64,000 bases of DNA from the NCBI GenBank assembly GCA_964412235.1, contig CAYPNT010000003.1, positions 1 to 64,000 on the forward strand, written 5' to 3'. The notes beneath the pieces were generated by a model. That model was not told the DNA's origin and ran no database searches. It worked only from the letters and a program-made list of their open reading frames with translations. The stretch is from JAYZQT01 sp964412235. Its GTDB lineage: Bacteria > Pseudomonadota > Alphaproteobacteria > MPNO01 > UBA830. The translations under genes and the position numbers were made by a program. Positions 36,096 through 44,389 of this stretch are shown piece by piece. Position 1 is the stretch's first letter, and the number at the start of each line of letters is the position of its first letter.

Positions 36096-37565
36096 ATGGC
36101 TGAATTCAAGGATACTATGGGCCGCACTGGCTTTGTCGAGCAACACTCTCTTTGGACAGACCACGACCAAGCAGAAGCAAATAACGTTATCGACCAAATT
36201 AAGGAAAATGAAATCGAGGTGGTGCGGCTGTCATACCCTGATCAACATGGCATTCTTCGGGGTAAAACGATTATGGCAACAGAAGCGGGCCAAGCGATGC
36301 GAAATGGATCTACGGCAACCACCGCACTATTAGCAAAGGACACATCCCACACGACCGTTTTCCCAGTGTTTTCACCTGGAGGGGGCTTTGGTATTCCTGA
36401 AATGGAAGGCGTGGGTGATTTTATAACCCTCCCAATACCGGGCTCCTTCAAAATCTTACCGTGGGCTACCAAGACCGGGTGGATGCTATGCGATGGCTAT
36501 CTTACAAATGGTGACCCCGTGCCCTTTTCGACACGCCAAATTCTAAAAAATGCATTGTCTGAATTATCAAAAGAAGGGTACCAATATACGGCTGGAATAG
36601 AAATTGAGTGCCACATCTACCGATTAGAAGATGCGATGCTTTGGCCGGAATACGCTGGACAACCAGCCGACCCTCCCACGGTTAGCCTGCTTTCCCACGG
36701 CTACAATTACCTTACCGAAATAACGATTGATAATTTAGACCCAGTATTTGAGCTTGTTCGACATGCGGTGACCGGGTTGGGCCTCACTCTGAGAACTATC
36801 GAAGCGGAATTTGGACCAAGCCAGTTTGAATTTACTTTTGCTCCGTCAGGTGGATTAGAAGCTGCGGACAATATGATCCTATTTCGAAATGCGGTAAAAC
36901 AAGTGTGCCGGCGACATGGATACCATGCGACTTTCATGTGCAGACCAGGGTTAGAAAACGCGTTTGCCAGTGGGTGGCATTTACACCAGTCTCTGACGGA
37001 CAACTCAACAAACACGAACACCCTTATGCCAAATAAACCTGAAGACCTTTTATCTGAGGTAGGGCAACATTTTGTGGCTGGCATCCTAAAAAATGCTCCA
37101 CAAGCAACCGTCCTTACTACACCGACAATTAATGGATACAAAAGGTATAAAACAAACTCATTAGCACCGGATCGAGCCGTTTGGGGCCGAGATAATAAAG
37201 GCGCCATGCTGAGGGTTATAGGAACAGGACCTGACGACCCTGCCACTCGAATTGAGAATCGAGTTGGCGAACCCGCGGCCAACCCTTATTTGTACCTTTC
37301 ATCTCAAATTTATAGCGGCCTCGACGGGGTTCGAAACAAACTCAAACCTCCCGAACCGACTAATGACCCCTACTCGGCTATTGGCGAAAAACTCCCGACG
37401 AATTTGATGGATGCAGTATCTGCATTCGATAAAAGTAAAATGTTTCGCGACGCAATGGGTGATCAGTTTGTAGACTATTTAGCCCATATAAAGCGATCTG
37501 AAATTGAACGATTTCTGTCGACAGTGACGGACTGGGAACACAAAGAATACTTTGAAATATTCTGA
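36096..37565 (+). CDS. Glutamine-synthetase-like gamma-glutamyl-amine ligase
   Basis: A 489-residue GS-fold protein of the GlnT/PuuA/GMAS branch rather than housekeeping GlnA. ATP/metal motifs are AGIEIECHIY, EAEFGPSQFEFTF, SGWHLHQSL and RIENRVGEPAANPYLYLSS; RVIGTGPDD precedes the last. The N-terminus has the typical VRLSYPDQHGILRGK segment. Family members ligate glutamate to amines: methylamine (GMAS), putrescine (PuuA), isopropylamine or aniline. Aniline dioxygenase operons place such a ligase beside a Rieske oxygenase, as here. Start ATG 36096 lies two bases after the Rieske stop. The amine is unknown. Confidence 0.9.
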   Translation: MAEFKDTMGRTGFVEQHSLWTDHDQAEANNVIDQIKENEIEVVRLSYPDQHGILRGKTIMATEAGQAMRNGSTATTALLAKDTSHTTVFPVFSPGGGFGIPEMEGVGDFITLPIPGSFKILPWATKTGWMLCDGYLTNGDPVPFSTRQILKNALSELSKEGYQYTAGIEIECHIYRLEDAMLWPEYAGQPADPPTVSLLSHGYNYLTEITIDNLDPVFELVRHAVTGLGLTLRTIEAEFGPSQFEFTFAPSGGLEAADNMILFRNAVKQVCRRHGYHATFMCRPGLENAFASGWHLHQSLTDNSTNTNTLMPNKPEDLLSEVGQHFVAGILKNAPQATVLTTPTINGYKRYKTNSLAPDRAVWGRDNKGAMLRVIGTGPDDPATRIENRVGEPAANPYLYLSSQIYSGLDGVRNKLKPPEPTNDPYSAIGEKLPTNLMDAVSAFDKSKMFRDAMGDQFVDYLAHIKRSEIERFLSTVTDWEHKEYFEIF

Positions 37566-37714
37566 GCCCGCCTGAATTAACCAAATACACTAGGTTTACT
37601 ATAATCGTCTGCAAAGTAGTCATCATTAAATACCTGATGGCCTTCACTGCGGGTTAGTTTTTCAATTTTTTGATTAATACATACCTGGTTAGGGATTGTA
37701 TTGTTTTGGTACGA

Positions 37715-37996
37715 TTATTTCAGTCTCAATTTAACAACACCTCGAAAATCTTCGGGATCTAATAGTTGTCCCTTTCGAGTAATCTCAATCTTCCCAGTTC
37801 TTGCTAAAAATACCATTTGTTGCTTCACTGGATTTAAAAACCGTCGCCACGCGTCCGCTTTTTTTTCGATCGGACGCCTCCGTTGTTCGCCAAGAGCACG
37901 CGCAATTTCTATTGGGGTCGCGGAGACCCGTTCCTCAAGCGTCTCAAGAATGAACTGAGCAACTGGATCTATAAATTTTTCATTTTCTTCGGTCAT
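37715..37996 (-). CDS. DUF3253 domain protein
   Basis: A 93-residue protein of the DUF3253 type: ATPIEIARALGEQ, WRRFLNPVKQQMVFLARTGKIEITRKGQLLDPEDFRGVVKLRLK. The layout looks like a winged-helix domain, so DNA or RNA binding is possible. It is divergent from the MFS gene; the 62 nt between them hold a 7-bp inverted repeat (CTACCGT at 37998-38004, ACGGTAG at 38038-38044) that could be an operator. Function unknown. Confidence 0.85.
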   Translation of the reverse strand: MTEENEKFIDPVAQFILETLEERVSATPIEIARALGEQRRRPIEKKADAWRRFLNPVKQQMVFLARTGKIEITRKGQLLDPEDFRGVVKLRLK

Positions 37997-38058
37997 GCTA
38001 CCGTTTTAAAAGCGTATCCCGATAGAGACAAGTCCGCACGGTAGTAGTAACTAAAGGT

Positions 38059-39315
38059 ATGGCAATTTCTATAGGACTTGGCGGCATAGCAGTCGCTATG
38101 AAAAATCGAAACTACCGGCTTTACACCTACGGAGCCATCCCGTCGCTAATCGGCACATGGATACAACGAATGGCTGTGGGTTGGCTCGCTTGGGAATTAA
38201 CTCAATCAGGCATGTGGTTAGGTCTTGTAGCCTTTGCGGATCTTGCACCCACCGTCCTGACCGCGCCAATCGCTGGGGCATTCGCCGATCGCGTTGACCG
38301 CCTGAGAATGGTTCGTTTCGTTCAGTACATGACGATGCTGCAGGCCTCTCTTCTTGCTTTTTTTACCCTAACCGAAAATATGACAATTGAAATTTTGGTT
38401 GGGCTCGCGTTTTTTCAAGGAGCGATGCAAGGTGTCCATCAACCTTTTCGACAGTCCTTGATCGGAACGATCGTATCAAAGCAGGAACTTACCTCGGCGA
38501 TTGGCATTAATTCCACGATATGGAACACCTCTAGATTGATTGGGCCTGCTCTCTCCGCACTCATAATTCTAAAATTAGGAGTTGGATACACCTTCCTTTT
38601 TAATGCCTTTAGCTACTGCCCGATGCTCGCAACTCTATATATGATTCGTGTCGACCGCAGGCCATCCGTAAAAAAATCAATTGCGGCGATCCCAGGAGAA
38701 ATTGCTGAAGGTTTCAAGTATGTCTCTCGGCACAACTTTATCGCTCCCTTGATGATCTTGTTGTTTGTTTTTTCATTTTTTGGTCGAGCTACTGCAGAGA
38801 TGTTGCCAGGATTTACGGACGCGGTGTTTAGGATGGGTGCGGACGGGTTAGCTATTTTAACGGGTGCCGCGGGTTTAGGTTCTCTTTTTTCGGGTCTTTG
38901 GCTCTCCAGACGTGGTACGTTGTCGGGGTTACCAAACATACTAATCATTCTAATACTTCTAATAGCCGTGTCCCAAATTGCTTTCATATCGAGCAACATT
39001 TTCTGGGTTGCAGCTTGTGTATTTGCTGGATGGGGGTTTGTTCTTAATGGAAGCGGCATCATAGCGCAGTCGCTGGTTCAAACTATAGTGCCCGATTCAA
39101 TTCGCGGCCGCGTAGTCAGTCTATACGGGATGCTCTGGCTGGGAACACCAGCAATTGGTGCATTGGTAATGGGTGTGGGTGCTGATTTTGTGGGCTTCAG
39201 ACTTCCCGTTGCGGTGGGTGGTGTTTGTATATTAGTCGCATATTTTTGGGCGCGGTTTCACCGCCAAAAGTTAAATTCTGCCTTAGAGGAGCTTGATCAT
39301 AAAAATCCAAAATAG
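38059..39315 (+). CDS. MFS transporter (EntS/MFS_3 type)
   Basis: A 418-residue membrane protein with about 12 hydrophobic helices. GAFADRVDRLRMVR between helices 2 and 3 is the MFS motif A (GxxaDrxgrr) and QGAMQGVHQPFRQSL is typical of the EntS-like exporter branch; PDSIRGRVVSLYGMLWLG marks the second half. It most likely exports a small molecule by proton antiport. The start at 38059 has only AAAGG immediately before it. It is convergent with the TauD/TfdA gene, 20 nt away. Substrate unknown. Confidence 0.88.
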   Translation: MAISIGLGGIAVAMKNRNYRLYTYGAIPSLIGTWIQRMAVGWLAWELTQSGMWLGLVAFADLAPTVLTAPIAGAFADRVDRLRMVRFVQYMTMLQASLLAFFTLTENMTIEILVGLAFFQGAMQGVHQPFRQSLIGTIVSKQELTSAIGINSTIWNTSRLIGPALSALIILKLGVGYTFLFNAFSYCPMLATLYMIRVDRRPSVKKSIAAIPGEIAEGFKYVSRHNFIAPLMILLFVFSFFGRATAEMLPGFTDAVFRMGADGLAILTGAAGLGSLFSGLWLSRRGTLSGLPNILIILILLIAVSQIAFISSNIFWVAACVFAGWGFVLNGSGIIAQSLVQTIVPDSIRGRVVSLYGMLWLGTPAIGALVMGVGADFVGFRLPVAVGGVCILVAYFWARFHRQKLNSALEELDHKNPK

Positions 39316-39335
39316 CATCGTTATCTGCGAAAACG

Positions 39336-40199
39336 TTACTCTTCCAACACAGTAACGCGTCGCATATCTCTTCGGTACTTAGTGTCGTCGAACGGCACAC
39401 CACGATGCATTGTTTTCAAGTTGTCCCAAATCATTATATCCCCCACTTGCCACTTATGTCGGTGAATAAAGCGTGTCTGGGTAGCGTGTAACATGAGCAT
39501 TTCAAGCAATTCGCGCCCGGCGGCTTTTGACAAACCGACGATATGGGATGCGTGGCTGGCTAGGTAAAGAGATTTTTCACCGGTTCTTGGGTTAACATTA
39601 ACGAGTGGATGTACTGCGGGAGGGCGGGTCGCCCTTATTTCCGGGTTCACGGTAGGCATGCCACTGATTGCCCGTGAATACCAAATGGAATGTTCTGCAC
39701 TCAGACAGCTAATTTCCTCTTTCCGTTCAGTTGTCAGCGCCATATACGCACCGGCCATATCCGCAAACTCGGTGTCGGCACCAAATGGAGGTATTAAATG
39801 TGCAGCTAAAAGTGAATAAGTTGCGCGTTTTTGGTCAAACGTAACGTCAGAATGCCACAAGAGATTGCCTTTATGGAACGCCCGCCGCGGATCATCTTCG
39901 GAATGAATATTTCCACGCTCATCAAGATTGCCCACATCTATTAATTCGTCCGTCGAAAGGCGAATGCCGCGCCTCGAAACAGTTTGTTGCATCTTTTGAC
40001 GCATTAAGGGGCCTAACAAGCGCCCAAGCGCTAGATGCTCCTCATCCTTTAGAGGTTTGTCGTTCCGAATAAGACAAATACCATACTGATCCATACCCGT
40101 AACGATTAGTTGCGCCAGCGACGTAGGAAAGGAATCACTAGGCTTTAAGCCAAAAAGCTCGGCGCCAAACCCATCAGAAAAGGGTCGAAATTCAATCAC
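39336..40199 (-). CDS. TauD/TfdA-family 2-oxoglutarate-dependent dioxygenase
   Basis: A 287-residue Fe(II)/2-oxoglutarate oxygenase. Iron ligands are H116-x-D118 in LLWHSDVTFD and H265 in TMHRGVPFD; the Arg cluster that follows (RRDMRR) binds 2-oxoglutarate. This fits the TfdA (2,4-D / phenoxyacetate) or TauD (taurine) subgroup, enzymes that cleave ether, sulfonate or alkyl groups by hydroxylation. The start is GTG at 40199 with no clear Shine-Dalgarno sequence, 24 nt after the TPP enzyme stop, so coupled translation is likely. It is the last gene of the minus-strand run 46024-39336. Confidence 0.9.
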   Translation of the reverse strand: MIEFRPFSDGFGAELFGLKPSDSFPTSLAQLIVTGMDQYGICLIRNDKPLKDEEHLALGRLLGPLMRQKMQQTVSRRGIRLSTDELIDVGNLDERGNIHSEDDPRRAFHKGNLLWHSDVTFDQKRATYSLLAAHLIPPFGADTEFADMAGAYMALTTERKEEISCLSAEHSIWYSRAISGMPTVNPEIRATRPPAVHPLVNVNPRTGEKSLYLASHASHIVGLSKAAGRELLEMLMLHATQTRFIHRHKWQVGDIMIWDNLKTMHRGVPFDDTKYRRDMRRVTVLEE

Positions 40200-40223
40200 C
40201 AGAAGAAGACCAGGGCAAAGTAA

Positions 40224-41933
40224 TTAAAATTTATGAAACTCTGCGAATTCCGCTTCACGGTAATGAGGTTCCCACCCATCTATCATAACGTCTATTACGG
40301 TAGTTACGCTTGCCTCAACGGCACGTCGAAGTGCGGGGACAAGGTCACTCGGCTTTTCAACTTGCTCTCCTCTCGCGCCATACGCCTCAGCCAGCTTTGC
40401 GTGATCCGTCTGGCCAAAGTGCGATCCAATATAACGCCCTCCATAGTGGGCTTTTTGGAAAACCCGAAGAGCGCCAAAACTGCAGTCATTATAGACAATA
40501 ACAATTATGGGTGCGTTTTCTCGGATAGAGGTTTCTATCTCTTGAGCATTCATGCCAAAATCACCGTCTCCGATGCAAACGATAACTTGACGTTCGGGGT
40601 GTGCGAGCTTGGCACCTATAGCGCCGGGCATTGCCCAAGCCATTGTACCCGAACCGGCAGACCAATTGTATTGTTCTGGAGATCGAATTTTCAATCCATG
40701 AGCAAATTGAGTATGCAGACCCGACCCAAAGACGTATATGGCATCCCTTTCACAGACCTCCTCTATCGCGATATTGATCAGCTGGGGCTTGATAGGAATA
40801 GCCTCAAGATCGGTATCGTAAAATTGTTCCTCTTGCGCCTTTATAAGTTTGGCCACCCACTTAACCTTGGGGTTGTCAGCCCGGGCCTCTTGAGACGGCA
40901 GAGATACACCAAGACAGGTCACAAGCTCTTCTAGAAAACCACCTGGATCTGCGTGAATGCCCAAATGGACAGCATATTGTTTTCCAATTTCCAATGGGTC
41001 GGCTTCAACTTGAATAATTTTTGCCTCGGCCTGAATCATAGACCAATTGATTGTATTGACGTTTAAAAACCGCGACCCCAACCCAAGCACTACATCAGCC
41101 TGCCGCAGTAACGCATTAGCCGCCGAGTGGCCGAAGTGGCCAATTATGCCTGCGGAAAGTGGGTGATCTTCACTAATCGTCCCACGACCCATCTCGGTCG
41201 TAACCACAGGGATCGATAGTGTCTCGGCAACACTCGCCAATGGTTCGCAAGCGTTCGACCAACGAACTCCTCTGCCAGCTATTATAAGCGGGTCTTGCGC
41301 CTCCTTAAGAATTCTTGCGGCTTCTTCAACGGCCCAGGCTTCGGGCCGTGGGTGATTTGAAAGAGCATGTGAATGGGACCCACCTAAAAGAGAAAGGTCT
41401 GTGGATTCCACATCGGCTGGATGGGGTAAAATATCCTTGGGAAAGTCTATGTGAACTACGCCGGGCATTCCCGATTTAGCTGCTTGAAAGGCATTCCGCA
41501 TCAAGCGGCGTACGTCCTTTGCTTGCGTGAGCTGGCCCTGCCATTTTGTAAAATTACTATAGACATTCATCACATCAAACTCATGCCAGATATTACGTTC
41601 TAGTCGAAACGTATCCATATTTGCTGACATGATTAACAATGGCACAGCATCCTTTTGTGCTGTCCAGGCACCCAACACCGTGTTCGCGATACTTGGACCT
41701 ACGTGGAACAGGCAACAACCGACTTTGCCTGTCACACGAGAGTACGTATCAGCCATCGCTGTTGCGCCTGTTTCCACCCTCGCCGTGATATATCGAATCT
41801 CCTTCTTTCGATGATACAGAGCATCTAACAATGGCAACACGGTGTCTCCGGTCATACCGAATACGACCTCAATCCCCTCTTCGATTAAGGCGTCCACGAC
41901 AGCTTCCGCAGCGGTTAGCGTATTTTTAGCCAT
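40224..41933 (-). CDS. Acetolactate-synthase-like TPP-dependent enzyme
   Basis: A 569-residue three-domain TPP enzyme. The PYR domain has the activating Glu in TARVETGATAMADTYSR (about residue 53), the middle domain has VVTTEMGRGTISEDHPL, and the C-terminal PP domain has the GDGDFGMNAQEIETSI ... IVYND metal/TPP signature. Members include acetolactate synthase, glyoxylate carboligase, benzoylformate decarboxylase and oxalyl-CoA decarboxylase. The ADP-binding motif and regulatory subunit expected for biosynthetic IlvB are not evident, so a catabolic decarboxylase or carboligase is more likely. AGGAGGGG precedes the ATG. It is flanked by the LLM and TauD-type oxygenases. Confidence 0.88.
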   Translation of the reverse strand: MAKNTLTAAEAVVDALIEEGIEVVFGMTGDTVLPLLDALYHRKKEIRYITARVETGATAMADTYSRVTGKVGCCLFHVGPSIANTVLGAWTAQKDAVPLLIMSANMDTFRLERNIWHEFDVMNVYSNFTKWQGQLTQAKDVRRLMRNAFQAAKSGMPGVVHIDFPKDILPHPADVESTDLSLLGGSHSHALSNHPRPEAWAVEEAARILKEAQDPLIIAGRGVRWSNACEPLASVAETLSIPVVTTEMGRGTISEDHPLSAGIIGHFGHSAANALLRQADVVLGLGSRFLNVNTINWSMIQAEAKIIQVEADPLEIGKQYAVHLGIHADPGGFLEELVTCLGVSLPSQEARADNPKVKWVAKLIKAQEEQFYDTDLEAIPIKPQLINIAIEEVCERDAIYVFGSGLHTQFAHGLKIRSPEQYNWSAGSGTMAWAMPGAIGAKLAHPERQVIVCIGDGDFGMNAQEIETSIRENAPIIVIVYNDCSFGALRVFQKAHYGGRYIGSHFGQTDHAKLAEAYGARGEQVEKPSDLVPALRRAVEASVTTVIDVMIDGWEPHYREAEFAEFHKF

Positions 41934-41965
41934 AGCCAGTCCCCTCCTACCCTAATAAGGAAGAT

Positions 41966-43111
41966 TTATTTTGTTATCAAATTGGATGGCCGCTCGCCGA
42001 TATCTAAAACCACGCCCCCCTGGCGATCGTACTCTTCGGCTAAAACCCGAGCCTGTGCACCGTAGTTGTATCTTCCAGAATTAAAATGTGGAATGACATA
42101 TCGCGCAAAAAGTTCTAATGAACGACGGAGTTTTTCAGAGCTCGTCCATTCGTGTGTGGTGAGCATTACCCCACCAAAAACGCCGTTTTCATCAAGTTTC
42201 TTTTGTATCCATCGGATTGCGTCATCCGGGGTTCCCACCACCCAATCACGCCGTTCTACCGCGGATTCGGCTGTTATTTCCGATGCCGGTTGATCTTTAT
42301 ACGCTTCGTAAAGCGGTTTAAAACCAATTGAGAGGAAGTATCCGGTTTCTCTCAGGATCCCTTCTCTCACATCAGACCACGCTTCTTCTCGTGAATCAGC
42401 CAAATAGAAATTGCTTACTAAATGCCATTTATCGCGATCTGCTACTTTACCATGGCGTTCACAGGCGTCTTCAAAGTCGTTCCAGAATTGTGTAAACACA
42501 CCGTTTCCGGGCCGGTTTAGACCACACGGCGACCAAATCTCCATGCCGTGTTTCGCAGCCAAGTCAAGGCTAGTAGACCCCCCGGTAGTCGGCAAGGCGA
42601 GAGGCAAGCGGGGTTGCTGATATGACTTTAATTGCAGCCACAAGTCATTAAATTTCCAAAATTCTCCATGATGGCTGATAGGTTCATCGGCCTCCAAGAG
42701 GCCAACGATTATATCGGCAGATTCCGACATCATCCGCCGCCCGACGTCACTCTCTATGTTGAAAAGCTTCTTATCTGTAACCAAGCTGGATGGCCCGATC
42801 CCAAGTACCGAACGCCCATATGATAAATGGTCTAAAAACGCTGCACGCTCAGCGACATGAAATGGATGATGGAACGGAAGATTTACCACCGAAGTACCCA
42901 AGCGAATTCGCTGCGTTTTTGCGGCAGCCATAGACAAAGCCATTTCGGGAGAAGGCATCGTCTCCCAGCCCCCTGAGTGATGTTCTCCTATGTGAAAGGA
43001 ATCAAAGCCGAGACCTTCAACATAAGGAATTAAGTCTATATCCCGATGAAATGCCAACGTCGGATTTTCGGTTGGATGATGCGTGGGCATCATGAAAAAC
43101 GAAAACTTCAT
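41966..43111 (-). CDS. LLM-class flavin-dependent oxidoreductase
   Basis: A 381-residue luciferase-like monooxygenase TIM-barrel protein. GFDSFHIGEHHSGGWETMPSPEMA near residue 35 is the signature of bacterial luciferase-type proteins, and IRLGTSVVNLPFHHPFHVAER is the flavin-side strand. A C-terminal helical segment with VVGTPDDAIRWIQKKL completes the fold. Such enzymes use FMNH2 or F420. It is probably supplied with reduced flavin by a separate reductase such as the one at 18278 (inference). It lies 31 nt after the VOC gene in the same minus-strand run. Confidence 0.9.
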   Translation of the reverse strand: MKFSFFMMPTHHPTENPTLAFHRDIDLIPYVEGLGFDSFHIGEHHSGGWETMPSPEMALSMAAAKTQRIRLGTSVVNLPFHHPFHVAERAAFLDHLSYGRSVLGIGPSSLVTDKKLFNIESDVGRRMMSESADIIVGLLEADEPISHHGEFWKFNDLWLQLKSYQQPRLPLALPTTGGSTSLDLAAKHGMEIWSPCGLNRPGNGVFTQFWNDFEDACERHGKVADRDKWHLVSNFYLADSREEAWSDVREGILRETGYFLSIGFKPLYEAYKDQPASEITAESAVERRDWVVGTPDDAIRWIQKKLDENGVFGGVMLTTHEWTSSEKLRRSLELFARYVIPHFNSGRYNYGAQARVLAEEYDRQGGVVLDIGERPSNLITK

Positions 43112-43142
43112 ATACTTATCCGCTAATCCAAACGCAAATCAA

Positions 43143-44372
43143 TTAACCCCAAGGACCCAAAAACTGTTCCCCGGCAAACGCATCGGATGCAGCGCCCAGT
43201 GTTTCTGGCCAATTTTCGTTATCAATTTTTCGGCGTTGATCTGCGGGTCTTGGGCGACCGTCCCAACCGATTTGTTCCATATGATAATAAAGTTGTATCG
43301 CGTGCCCATCCGGGTCAAGCGCTATCGCTGAATAATCCATCCCAGGGAACAATTCGGGTGGAAAATATCGAATTTCTACACCCTTTTCGGTCAACCAACG
43401 GATTGCTTTTCTTAACTGGTCATAATCATTTACACGAATGCCAAACGCCATATTTGTCGACCGTTCGGTTAGCCCAAGCTCCTTACGCAATGCCAGTGGA
43501 TACAGGGCTAAAGAATGGTGTTCGGCGCCACAACGAAGGAAATGGCAGGCCTCACCGTTCCAATCGGTAGATTCAGTGATAACAAAGCCCAATCGATTTA
43601 TATAAAAATTTAAGGTTTCTTCCATTCTTCCAGTGAAAAGGCCAACCGGCCCAATACCGGTTACTTTAAATGGTCGCGGAAGCATTACACCACCCACATC
43701 AAAATCGGCATTGCCTAATTCCAAAGAGTTTGTCCCTGCTCGAAGATCTATCCCTGCTTCTTGAGCTATGCGAACTTCTTCTGCTTCTCGCATATAAGGT
43801 AATTCTGGCGCTTCCATGAATTTTTGATCGTACATATTTTGTGGTTTTGAAAGCCCATTCCACCCGATCTGCTCTATACCATAAAAGAGCTCGTTAACAC
43901 GCCCATCGGTGTCTACCGGATATACGTGCCAATTCGACCCGGGAATATCGCGTCCCGTTCTTCCATATGTAACGCCCACCTCGCTGAACCAATCTGTTGC
44001 ATCTCTCACTTCCTGCAAACTACCAACTTGCCACGTGATCTGGTTCATGGTTGCGTCATCCGCTAACGTATCATTGTAATCGATGGCTTTCCGGACCTTC
44101 CACGGAAATAAAACAAAAGCATGATGATCCGTTCCATAACGCATAAAAAACCCTCGTGTCTCTCCAAGACCCTCCACGTCTTTGGGATCTTTAGCACGAG
44201 GTCCGAAATCCAGATCATCCGTAATTTGAAACCCCAATAAATCACGATAAAATTGAAGGGACTTTTGCATGTCGTTGGCGTAAAATCCAAAATGGCCAAG
44301 GCGCCTAATTTTAAACGGTCGTTCTAACCGATATCCACCAACCACAAATTCATTAGTCGCTTGTTTCGCCAT
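43143..44372 (-). CDS. Tandem-VOC extradiol-dioxygenase-like protein
   Basis: A 409-residue protein of two vicinal-oxygen-chelate modules that look like duplicates, each closing with EQIGW(N/D)G. The first (about residues 25-175) keeps all three metal ligands: H27 in GHFGFY, His83/84 in DHHAFVLF and E161 in NELFYG. The second (about 238-375) has Pro242 instead of the first His, His285/286, and Gln360 instead of Glu, so it should not bind iron. Classical two-domain extradiol dioxygenases have the reverse layout, with the C-terminal module catalytic. GGGAGG precedes the ATG. It is followed by the LLM protein. Ring cleavage of a catechol is the obvious guess. Confidence 0.87.
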   Translation of the reverse strand: MAKQATNEFVVGGYRLERPFKIRRLGHFGFYANDMQKSLQFYRDLLGFQITDDLDFGPRAKDPKDVEGLGETRGFFMRYGTDHHAFVLFPWKVRKAIDYNDTLADDATMNQITWQVGSLQEVRDATDWFSEVGVTYGRTGRDIPGSNWHVYPVDTDGRVNELFYGIEQIGWNGLSKPQNMYDQKFMEAPELPYMREAEEVRIAQEAGIDLRAGTNSLELGNADFDVGGVMLPRPFKVTGIGPVGLFTGRMEETLNFYINRLGFVITESTDWNGEACHFLRCGAEHHSLALYPLALRKELGLTERSTNMAFGIRVNDYDQLRKAIRWLTEKGVEIRYFPPELFPGMDYSAIALDPDGHAIQLYYHMEQIGWDGRPRPADQRRKIDNENWPETLGAASDAFAGEQFLGPWG

Positions 44373-44389
44373 AACCGCCTCCCTAGTAT

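Noticed and set aside
36707..37282. 191-codon antisense frame inside the glutamine-synthetase-like gene
   Set aside because: The sense strand encodes a clear GS protein; the antisense product has no recognisable features.
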